Of a stretch of DNA of 64,000 nt, positions 45,001 to 53,590 are shown piece by piece (position 1 is the stretch's first letter; every line of letters starts with the position of its first letter). The DNA comes from Macrostomum hystrix (taxonomy: Eukaryota > Platyhelminthes > Macrostomidae). Position numbers and translations under genes: made by a program. The stretch covers positions 6,901,501-6,965,500 of the forward strand of contig CATNEN010000029.1 of assembly GCA_950097015.1 (NCBI GenBank). The letters run 5' to 3'. The notes beneath the pieces are model-generated. The model worked only from the letters and a program-made list of their open reading frames with translations. It was not told where the DNA came from and made no database searches.

Positions 45001-46625
45001 AAAGGTAATGCAATAATTATCATAAACAAAAATAAGATCCTTTAACTTACATGCTTTAGAAGAACATCATTCATAGCTGACTCTGAATCTTCTATTGAGT
45101 TGAGAAGCTGTTTAACTTCATTGTAGGCAGCTTGTAGAATCTAAAATATAAAGAAGTTAAAATTATAAAAAACATGGTATTATTTTCATAACTTTTCAGC
45201 TACATAAAAGCAACAAGCTACATTATTCAGTCTTTTTGGTCAAACAACTCCAATTCAACATTTCAAAGTAAATATATATTGACAATATTATCACTAAGAA
45301 CTACTAAGAACTAAATTTCTTTCTTTCCCAATATACTCAGCAGGATTAACAGGACCTAATTACATTGCAGACTAGTTTTCTTCCTTCCTAAAAAGTAGAA
45401 GTAGAAGCAAATACAAAAAGCATGACTGTTATGTTTTAAATGAAGCCTCAAAATGTTAATATTAAGAATATGAATCATGCAAGAGTCAATATATTCTCTC
45501 TGTCAATATATATATGCATATAAATATATATATATATCAGCTGGAAACTGATATGGAGATACTCAGTCACTGATATCAACTATTTTAGGGTGACTACACT
45601 ACAAGGGGTAATGTATCATCAACTGAACAGTGTATCTTCAAAACCGAACAAGAATTTTGACTCCTTCCTTGGTCTCGTGCAAGACAGAAACAAGCTATTG
45701 TGTTTCACAGAACAACTAATTTGAAAGTTGAAGAAATTATCTACAAGCTGAGGCATGATGTGCAATGAAACATTAAGAGGAAAGAAAGATATTGATGTTT
45801 CAGTAGAAATTTTTATGGCAAAATCATACTTTTTAACAACATTTTTTCAGTATGTACTTTAGACAAAGATTGTATGTGGTTGCTTGCCAATTAAATGACC
45901 ATAAATGTAGTTACTTATAGAGCATGAAAAATGCTTTCAAATGACATAATTCATGATAGTTCACTCCTTAAAATAAGATTAAACCACTCACTCAAATTTT
46001 AAAACCAAACATCAAATTCTCTGTTTGGTTTGAAGATATATGAAAATCATTGTTCGGTTTTAGATAAAAAGCAGGAATAACTTTTTTTCTATTTGACAAA
46101 ATAGCAAAAGCAGATACTTTTTAGAAAGATGTAACTGTTTTCTATAACTTGGCTTTTGATTTATAATCATATTTTAAATAGAAAATCTGTAGCTTAGGTT
46201 TGAAGTTAAAAAAATACACATTCTTGTTTGGTTGATGATACATTACCCTAACATTTTTTGACTACTTTCTGTTATCAAAAGTAATAACAGAAAGCTCAAT
46301 TCCTGGAGATTTGGTTCTAAGCACTTTTTGTTAATACTGAGCCATGATCAATAGCAGCATTACTATAGGTTGTCAAGACAATTTTCACTATCACTTGTAA
46401 ATTATTGGTACTATTTGACTGATCAGTGAAAAGGAAAAACAGGACATCTAGTCACTCCAACTTAAAGTCCAATTTAAACAGTTTAATATAATGCTTTCAA
46501 ATTATATTTGTAATTTAGATTTTCTACAGTACAGATCAGGACAAGATCAACTGTCTTACCTTTATTGCATCAGGAATAATTTCAATTGCATCTTGTTGTA
46601 TAAGACCTGGAACCGCTGCAGCCAT
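37984..46625 (-). CDS. INTS3: Integrator complex subunit 3 (9 exons, about 1,240 aa)
   Basis: INTS3 is a helical-repeat subunit of the nuclear Integrator complex, which cleaves snRNA and promoter-proximal transcripts; it also scaffolds the SOSS single-strand-DNA sensor. Exons run 46625-46560, 45140-45051, 44883-44856, 44788-44061, 43319-42740, 42320-41791, 41248-41084, 40236-39780 and 39058-37984. Family evidence is strong: QLLWLFHELVKS (exon 4), then IGRDLLRLLQDLARLPEFE, KRYLDWLTRKYLSTPESQSL and MNIEPGVLVI (exon 5), SDTEAQCEIM (exon 7), RHPRIGYYLLYFLKA and the LFRKESF end (exon 8), SLSWESVEQLFLWQLL and RHPEAT (exon 9). All align collinearly with human INTS3 (1,043 aa). The extra length is Pro/Gly/Ser inserts in exons 6 and 9. 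Two oddities: exon 2 to 3 does not join in phase as drawn, and exon 9 needs a 1-nt shift near 38968 to stay collinear. Introns 4, 6, 7 and 8 each hold a private minisatellite, and intron 5 a SINE. Confidence 0.93.
39148..39668. repeat. 31-bp minisatellite in INTS3 intron 8
   Basis: Units built on gggctgtcaaaacctaccag with a 31-bp period (39,161 then 39,192 and onward), about 17 copies. It almost fills the intron. Confidence 0.93.
39780..40236 (-). CDS. INTS3: INTS3 exon 8
   Basis: 457 nt, acceptor GCCTGCAG, donor TCCTTC|GTGAGT. It encodes SLEDSVSTPIFVICRTLCQ, HPRIGYYLLYFLKAD, LLAYLLPDVFRNFP and ELFRKESF, collinear with the middle of human INTS3. Confidence 0.95.
40310..40765. repeat. 28-bp then 21-bp minisatellites in INTS3 intron 7
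   Basis: From 40,310 to about 40,600: 28-bp units containing acaccttctccaccttgcc, about ten copies. From there to 40,765: 21-bp units acaccttctctatccggcctg, about eight copies. The shared acaccttctc core suggests the second block derives from the first by internal deletion. Confidence 0.9.
41084..41248 (-). CDS. INTS3: INTS3 exon 7
   Basis: 165 nt, acceptor TTCCCGCAG, donor GCAGC|GTGAGT. It encodes DTEAQCEIMYQVVQGIIEEE and following helices, matching human SDTEAQCEVMQEIVDQVLEE. Confidence 0.93.
41280..41685. repeat. 19-bp minisatellite in INTS3 intron 6
   Basis: Units ggattcaggattgtgacat, about 21 copies, occupying most of the intron. Confidence 0.93.
41791..42320 (-). CDS. INTS3: INTS3 exon 6 (low-complexity insert and DxxPYL segment)
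   Basis: 530 nt from acceptor TTATGTTAG to an atypical donor GAGAG|GTGCTA. It encodes a Ser/Pro/Ala-rich linker, an acidic FSDAEMSEAENG patch, and then VDIKPYLQQLDPVMRDRLMQL. Human INTS3 has VDITPYLDQLDESLRDKVLQL there. The donor is weak, but the phase is right for exon 7. Confidence 0.9.
42434..42697 (-). mobile_element. tRNA-derived SINE, copy 4, in INTS3 intron 5
   Basis: About 264 bp, minus orientation, so sense to INTS3. The head at about 42,625-42,695 has B box GGTTCGATTCC. The block ttcagtccatggactgg and the terminal ccagatgtgcagccgacag are present. Confidence 0.85.
42740..43319 (-). CDS. INTS3: INTS3 exon 5
   Basis: 580 nt, acceptor TTCCACTAG, donor GCAGTT|GTGAGT. It completes the split Trp codon and gives YLKFVHMGSHKRYLDWLTRK, then TPESQSLR and MNIEPGVLVI. 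A helix ending AHLFDLAKMDKQMHSLLRHT follows, collinear with human INTS3. Confidence 0.95.
43540..43870. repeat. 32-bp minisatellite in INTS3 intron 4
   Basis: Units of 32 bp built on gatcggtcattacccgttcc plus tgtataagccct, about ten copies, then degenerate half-copies to about 44,010. Confidence 0.93.
44061..44788 (-). CDS. INTS3: INTS3 exon 4 (conserved N-terminal helical repeats)
   Basis: 728 nt from acceptor TTTCCCAG to donor AAATG|GTGAGG, phase 0 to 2. It contains SLTSINSCNAVQLGLLYS, the TPRRQLLWLFHELVKS motif, GGDLSPLNLWLVEIVLDIL, then EIDFVVPLLRDNF and IGRDLLRLLQDLARLPEFE. This is the strongest INTS3 signature in the window. Confidence 0.95.
44856..44883 (-). CDS. INTS3: INTS3 exon 3 (micro-exon, phase unresolved)
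   Basis: 28 nt between acceptor ATTTTTCAG and donor ACAAG|GTAGTT. Read to match exon 4 it gives NVLLILADK, but that needs two nucleotides from upstream whereas exon 2 supplies none. Either a further micro-exon or a shifted splice site has been missed. Confidence 0.5.
45051..45140 (-). CDS. INTS3: INTS3 exon 2
   Basis: 90 nt, acceptor TATTTTAG, donor GCAT|GTAAGT. Only phase 0 is open. It encodes a helix with the segment NEVKQLLNSIEDSESAMNDV, comparable to the LEERLERCM helix of human INTS3. Confidence 0.65.
46560..46625 (-). CDS. INTS3: INTS3 exon 1 (start)
   Basis: ATG at 46625-46623; 22 codons, MAAAVPGLIQQDAIEIIP and four more, to a consensus donor AAAG|GTAAGA in phase 0. The 5' end of INTS3 is poorly conserved, so this start rests on the donor, the phase and the absence of an alternative. 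Confidence 0.65.
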
Positions 46626-48103
46626 TGTACAGTTTTTTGTAGCTAGGCACCTAGCTTAACTAATTGTTTTCTACTTTATTGTTTTATACTTTAATAGCCT
46701 TTACACTGCTATTTCTTAATCACGATAAAATTATTTCTTGAAGTAAAAAATTTGCTATAGTTATATTGCCGTCATAACAGAATGTAGTAAAAAAATATTA
46801 AAAATTGAATTATTGGCTAGCAGCAACTTCTATCGCTATTTTTATGACGAATATAATAAAGCAACTTGAAGTGAAGCAACAAGCTTTGATGTCTATTATG
46901 TGAAACAAGTCGTGATTTTTTTAACTAGATTTCTTTGAAAAATTTTAAAAGTAAAAATGCTGTTTTGCTTTAAATTACGTCCTATTTTCCAGTACCAGTA
47001 GGCCTCGTCTCAATTTTAGGCTGACCATTGAATTTAAACAATTTTTTTTTATTTTTCATCTTAGCTTTCAATTAAGTATTTCTAATAATATACTATTTAG
47101 AAAAATAAAATGCTTTAGGTGCATTTTAAGCAGTAAGTAATTGCTTACAATTGCTTTTAAAATATTCAGCGATATTTTTCGAGGCGATTATTTAAAAAAG
47201 AACTATCAGTCACGGTTTCAAAATGGCCGCCATTAGTTATTTTAAAAAGATTCAGAAGAAAAAACTGAAGTTATAAAGCAGATTTATGTCTTAGATTAAA
47301 CTTATAGTCATATACTTTAAGCATGATAGCTTCATCTAATAATTGAAATTGTATTTAGTATTTTTTTGGCGAGAACTTTTACTGATAACAATACCCAATT
47401 CTTGGCCCGTATAAGTCTTCATGTTTTAATCCGTACTTAAAAGAAGAAAAATAGAAAAAATAATGCTGCACTTCCACATAGTTTAACTACTTCCACATCA
47501 GTACTGCAGTTATATATTTTCCGTATACTAGTAGAAGTGCATAAAATGGCGTTATTTTTAATCACATTTGGCATTTCGACAAAAGTTATAATATTTTAGC
47601 ACAAAACTAACTTTCTGTAACCACACTAGCATTACACTAAGTGCAAAAAATGTGCTGAAATTTTATAGCCAAGTTTAGCTGAATGTAATGATCAAATGCT
47701 TTTTTTTAATTTTCTCAAAACCTTATATTAAAAAAATAAGGGGTGTATTTGTAAGTAAATGTCTGTATACATTTTATTTTGGTTCTGTAACCAAGCTAGA
47801 CAATTACCTATTGGCCATTAGAGCGTGAAAATCAACAAAAATGTTGATTACTTTAATTATTGCAAATGATTTTTTTCATTTTGCATCGACATAAACAGAT
47901 TTCAAATTATAGGCCTCAATAAATTTCAATAGGTTTATGTATTATAGACAAATATATTTATTCCAAAGTAGTGCAAAAAAATTATATCACTACATTTTTT
48001 TGAATATTTGAATATAAATATTATTTCCTCCCAATTGGAAGAGTCAAGAAATAAAGATTATTTTAAGAATGTTTGTTCTCTGTTTATGCACTAAGGATTT
48101 AAG
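46626..48103. other. AT-rich divergent intergenic region
   Basis: 1.48 kb between the start of INTS3 (minus) and the transposase-like gene (plus). No gene, repeat or clear TATA box. Promoter elements for INTS3 should lie at its left edge. Confidence 0.4.
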
Positions 48104-50689
48104 ATGTTAATACAGGATCTACGTGTAAAGCATGCTTACAACCATTGTTCATCCTCTCGTCGCAGGGCAAGCCTTTTGCACTTAGTAAGCGGCAGAAGCT
48201 GCGAGCAAAAAAGGATAGATACATTAAAAAGAACTTTGGGTCACATAGCAGCTACCTTGAAAATCAGCGTGCCTACTACCACAAAAAAAAGACCAGTAGA
48301 ATTACCGCAGGCAATAATCCGCCTAAGCAATCTAAGCGCGTACCAATTTCTCGTTCTGAGGCAGCACGTGTCCGTGAGCGCACGAAGCTTAAAAGAGAGG
48401 CTCGAAATCTGCATGATGAGCTGATTGAAGCAAAAAGGCGGATCAGCATTCTGCGTGTCCAGCTATTGAGGGGGCATCAAGCAACGGCTGCTGCTGAACG
48501 GCGCTGTGAGGATCTGGACAGGCGGAGCAATTTCTTGGTTGAGACCTTAGCTGGTCTGCGGCGCAAAAAGCATATTCGTCAAAGCATCCGAGAAATTTGT
48601 GAAGCCTCGCCACCAGATAAGCGAAAGGCTGTCATGCAGATGCTTGGTGCGTCCCCGAAGGTTCTGAAGGCGCCTGTCAGACGAGTCACGAAAGCCCTTC
48701 ACGAATCTGTAGAAGCCTTCTGGTGCGATGATGAGAATAGCCGCTCGACATCATCGAAGAAGCATTTCATCAGGCGATTCGTGGTAATCGCTGGCAAGAA
48801 AACCAAGGAGACACGTCAGAAGCGCTTTCTTGTGTCCACAGGTAAATGAAGTCCATTGATTACATGGTACGCTGGGCTTGATTACAAAACGCAAGCAATC
48901 AGTATATTTTATGAACAGTTATACAAATATACATTCTACGAGCGTAGATGTAGTCCAGGAACTTAAATTGGAAACATATGTAGTGCAGTGAGAGATTCAA
49001 ACTAGTAAATAAAATCACAATTTTAATATCATTTTCTGCTTCCTAAAAGTAAACAGTAAACTATTGTTCTGCGTAAAAGAGCGCTTCTAAACTTTAAAAT
49101 CGTATTTTTACGCAGGCGAGGCGCTGTATGCCAAATTCAAACGAGAGAATCCTGGAGTAAAGATCAGTCGGGCGACATTCTTTCGCTTGAGGCCCTGGCA
49201 TGTTGTTCAGCCTCGCCTGTGTGATCGCGACATCTGCATGTGCATGCAATGTACCAACTTAGAGTTCCTGGCCAAGGGGATGCACTCGGCTCGGCTTTTG
49301 AAAACAAGCAGCTTGCGCGATCTCCTGGATGCAATCGTCTGCTCCGATGAGTCGGTTGATTGTCTAATGCGCCGCTGCGAAACCTGTAGACGATTGTCCC
49401 CTGTGACGAGCGCAGCAATTAACAAGCCGGATGTGACCTTCGACGTCTGGCAATCACGAAGTAGCGGCAATGGCGTAGAGGTCGTCAGAATGACCGTCAA
49501 TTGCGACGAGGCCGTCAGCATGCTTCTTAACCAACTCGACGACTTTGCCGCCCACTTTTTCCGCCTGCGGCATCAGCTACGTTGCATTCGGTGCCTCAAG
49601 CAAACTCTCGTGCCGGGTCATCTTGTCTTGCACGTAGACTTTTCCGAGAACTATGGCGCTAAGTACCACAAAGAAGTCCAGGCGACACACTTTGGCGAGC
49701 AGAATCAGATTGTCATCCACCAGGGTGTTGCCTATCGGGCCGATCATCCACCGTTTTCCTTTGTTTCTGTGTCGGCAGACAGGACAAAGACAGCTGATGG
49801 GATAGCCGCCCACCTGAAGCCTGTGATAGGCCACTTTCTTAAGTTGTACAAGGAAGAAGGCATTGCATTGACGAAGGTTACAATGATATCGGATTCGCCT
49901 TCGAGTCAGTATCGGAGCCGGAAGATGATTTACGTATTTCAGCGTCTCATGCTGCGCTTTTCGATTTCAGACTGGCAATGGATTTATACTGAGGCTGGCC
50001 ACGGCAAGGGTGCGGCAGATGGCGTTGGTGCAGCTGTGAAGCGGAGATGCGATGCGGTGGTGGCTGCAAAGCGAGATGTTGTGACGCCGGAGGACGTTCT
50101 GTGGGCTGTCAAAGAGGATGATGCTCTGCGTGTATTTACATGGTTAGTTAAATCGACAGACATCAAAGAATTCACTGACCTGTTCCTGTTGGTGAACCTA
50201 AATGATATGCCGGGCGCCGCTAAGATGCACCACGTAACAAGGTCTTCGGCGCATGGCATTATCTATCGCGACCTTTGCTGTATCTGTACAGGAGCATCAG
50301 AGGATTGTACTTGCTTTAATGCACGCATATGGAGCCCTTGGAAGTTGTCTAGTCGGAGGGCCACTGCCAGTGACTTAACTGTTGCAGGCGTCACCACTAA
50401 CGCTGATGCTGGCTCCAACGATGATCACAGTCGAGGTCGTGGACGAGGTCGTGGCCGAGGGCGCGGACGAGGACGCGGACAAGGGCGCAGAGGACAAGGG
50501 CGTAGATATCATGAAGTAGTGCACACGTTTTGTGCTGCTGATCAGTGTCCTCTGCCAAGTGCAGCAAACGTGCAGGGAGTGCAATGCGAAGGCTGCCCTC
50601 GATGGTTCCACCATGATTGTGTGGATCTGCCTCCCAGCACCGACTTCGCTACATTCCACTTCTTTTGCACTATTTCATGCATAGCATAA
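48104..50689 (+). CDS. DDE-like transposase-type protein with RG tract and C-terminal zinc finger (about 756 aa)
   Basis: Proposed exons are 48104-48124, 48166-48841 and 49116-50689. The second junction is firm (CACAG|GTAAAT, ACGCAG|GC, in phase). The first implies a 41-bp intron and is tentative. The N-terminal third is basic with a coiled-coil stretch. A core with conserved acids follows: HVDFSENY (Asp at 49637), then ISDSPSSQY (Asp at 49892), then EAGHGKGAADGVGAAVKR near 49991. I know this DFSENY / SD.P.SQY / GHGKG..DGVG signature from many uncharacterised animal proteins of repetitive genes. A D-D-E/H nuclease of a DNA transposon is plausible, but I cannot name the superfamily. After an RG-repeat tract comes a PHD-like Cys/His finger (CEGCPRWFHHDC). 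Paired Cys motifs (CMCMQC, CETC) lie before the core. No terminal inverted repeats were found. Confidence 0.75.
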
Positions 50690-52264
50690 ATGACGAAAAC
50701 AGCAACTGCGCTTGCTGATCTAGGTAGCTGTAAAAGATAACGACTTCACTTTGTCATATTCTGAAACTAGACTCACGAACTTAAACGTGCCATCATGCAT
50801 GTAGATTCCAAATCGCTTAACATAGAGTTTAAATTAGAGATGCATTATAGATAAAAATAAAATAATAACTAAAAGCTATGATAAATGCAAAAAGTTTTAA
50901 ATGTATACACTTTTAGAGTGGCAGATATGGTTTGAAGCTTATTATTTGAAAAAAAATAAGCACATCTAGAAAGTTATTATGTTATTAATAGCAATTAAAA
51001 ATTGCAAAATGTATTAAATCTCCTGTTTTCTTATATTAAAACAAAAATGTTTTAGGATCACATTTTATATGGGTTGCTTGCCCTTTGTTAATCAGATTGT
51101 TCAGATCTTTACAGTACAACTGTTTGTAAAAAAAGCTATTTAGAAGTTTATTCAGTTTCTTCTGTTGTTATTGCCATTTTTAATGGCATCAGTTCAGCTG
51201 AAAGTAGCTCTTGTTTAGTTGTTATATTTACTTTATTTCTGTTGCTGTCTACAATGAAAATACTTTTTGAGCTTCATCTGCAACTCAGTACAGTTAGCAA
51301 AAAATCTTTAGCTTCTATATCCTTCTGTTTTTTTCAACTATATATTACCTTACATTTGCTAAAAATTAGGTATAAAGATAAGGCCTTATTATAATTGTTT
51401 TAAATGGTTTTTTCTTTTTTCAAAGCTGCATTTATTTTTGCCAAGTGTACAATTTTACTGCGAATTTTGTGGCCCGTATTCTAGAGAGTTTCGTGTTATA
51501 TATATATATATATATTTAGCTGGTGTTACATTTTATTTTTTTTAAAGCTAGTCTGAACTTTTTTAAACATTCGCATCAAAACTACATCTAGTCTACATCT
51601 ACTTAAAATGTTACCTAATAATGGCTCTGAATGTAGTATGTTATGTCATCGTGATATACACAAAATTGCATTAAATACCAAAACATATCAATGTTATAAA
51701 ACGAGTTTATACACTTCAATAAACTAATTTTAACATAAAATAATTAAAATATAAATTTCGGAATTCTATTTGAGTTATTCAAACAGTACCCACACGAAAC
51801 ACAACGGTGCGAGTTATCTTCACCGATAAAAAATGTACAGCATTTTCACAAGTTAAATTATTGTTTGAGTCATTTTTATAAAAAAAAAACAAAAAAAACG
51901 TACAAAGTTTTTTTAACCGAAAGCTTAATTCTAGCTCTAAATTTCATTTTCCTTTATTTTTGTTATAGACATCCTAAACATCTTTTAAGAACCTAATGTC
52001 ATGTATTTTTGTAATCGTCAGTTAGTCCGGACAAAAAACTAACAAATTCGTATTTAGGTCACATATTCGTCGATGCTGGTGCTTTAAGTATATTTTTCGA
52101 GATACAAGGCCAGTAATAAACAATTTAGATAAAAAAAAACTATCGCTTCCTTCACCTCTTTTTTATTTCATAAATTGTCGTCTAAGCTTTGAGACAGGGC
52201 CAGTAACAGTACCAGTACCGGAAAAAATAAAAGTTAAAACAAATGGTCGTAACATCGAAAAATA
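50690..52264. other. AT-rich downstream region
   Basis: A candidate AATAAA lies at 50856-50861, about 170 nt after the stop at 50689. The rest is AT-rich, with a short TA microsatellite near 51,497-51,517 and poly-A/T runs. No gene seen. Confidence 0.5.
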
Positions 52265-53285
52265 TTAATTGCCATGGCTGTAGATGAAGCACGTGCAATT
52301 TCAGCTTCCTACAGCATCCAGCGCCGGAGCAGTGGACCCTTAAAGTGCGTCTCCCAACCCCAGCCATAGAAGCCTCTGTTACTAAGGTCATGAGGACCCT
52401 TATTGCGCCAGCATGACTGGTCAGGGGCAACTAATAACCATCAGAGCATCAATTGCCATGGCTGTAGATGAAGCACGTGCAATTTCAGCTTCCTACAGCA
52501 TCCAGCGCCGGAGCAGTGGACCCTTAAAGTGCGTCTCCCCACCCCAGCCATAGAAGCCTCTGTTACTAAGGTCATGAGGACCCTTATTGCGCCAGCATGA
52601 CTGGTCAGGGGCAACTAATAACCATCAGAGCATCAATTGCCATGGCTGTAGATGAAGCACGTGCAATTTCAGCTTCCTACAGCATCCAGCGCCGGAGCAG
52701 TGGACCCTTAAAGTGCGTCTCCCCACCCCAGCCATAGAAGCCTCTGTTACTAAGGTCATGAGGACCCTTATTGCGCCAGCATGACTGGTCAGGGGCAACT
52801 AATAACCATCAGAGCATCAATTGCCATGGCTGTAGATGAAGCACGTGCAATTTCAGCTTCCTACAGCATCCAGCGCCGGAGCAGTGGACCCTTAAAGTGC
52901 GTCTCCCCACCCCAGCCATAGAAGCCTCTGTTACTAAGGTCATGAGGACCCTTATTGCGCCAGCATGACTGGTCAGGGGCAACTAATAACCATCAGAGCA
53001 TCAATTGCCATGGCTGTAGATGAAGCACGTGCAATTTCAGCTTCCTACAGCATCCAGCGCCGGAGCAGTGGACCCTTAAAGTGCGTCTCCCCACCCCAGC
53101 CATAGAAGCCTCTGTTACTAAGGTCATGAGGACCCTTATTGCGCCAGCATGACTGGTCAGGGGCAACTAATAACCATCAGAGCATCAATTGCCATGGCTG
53201 TAGATGAAGCACGTGCAATTTCAGCTTCCTACAGCATCCAGCGCCGGAGCAGTGGACCCTTAAAGTGCGTCTCCCCACCCCAGCC
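52265..53285. repeat. 184-bp tandem repeat, 5.5 copies
   Basis: The phrase gccatggctgtagatgaagc recurs at 52271, 52455, 52639, 52823, 53007 and 53191, exactly 184 bp apart, with almost no differences. Such homogeneity implies recent amplification or an assembly of a satellite edge. It stops abruptly at about 53,285, 300 bp before the MULE-Ulp1 gene. Confidence 0.97.
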
Positions 53286-53590
53286 GTATGGCCTTGTGGC
53301 AAATTCAGATATGCGCGAATTAGCCAATTTTATAGTTTCTTTGGCGGCATATCTTAATTGAACAGTGAACATGCATCCTTTTTTAAGCCTCCACGTTGCT
53401 TACTCCTCGTCCATTGTTGTGCAGGATTTGCTTTTAATTGTTAGGTTTAGTCTCTTTAAACTCCACTGGCGCTGTATTCTTATCCCAGTGTATTACGAGC
53501 GTGCCTTCCTAATGCTATTGTTAAGTCTTAAATGGTTTTAATTTTCTGACAGCTTACTGTACCTGACCTTCGTAATTTACTCCCTTTTAA

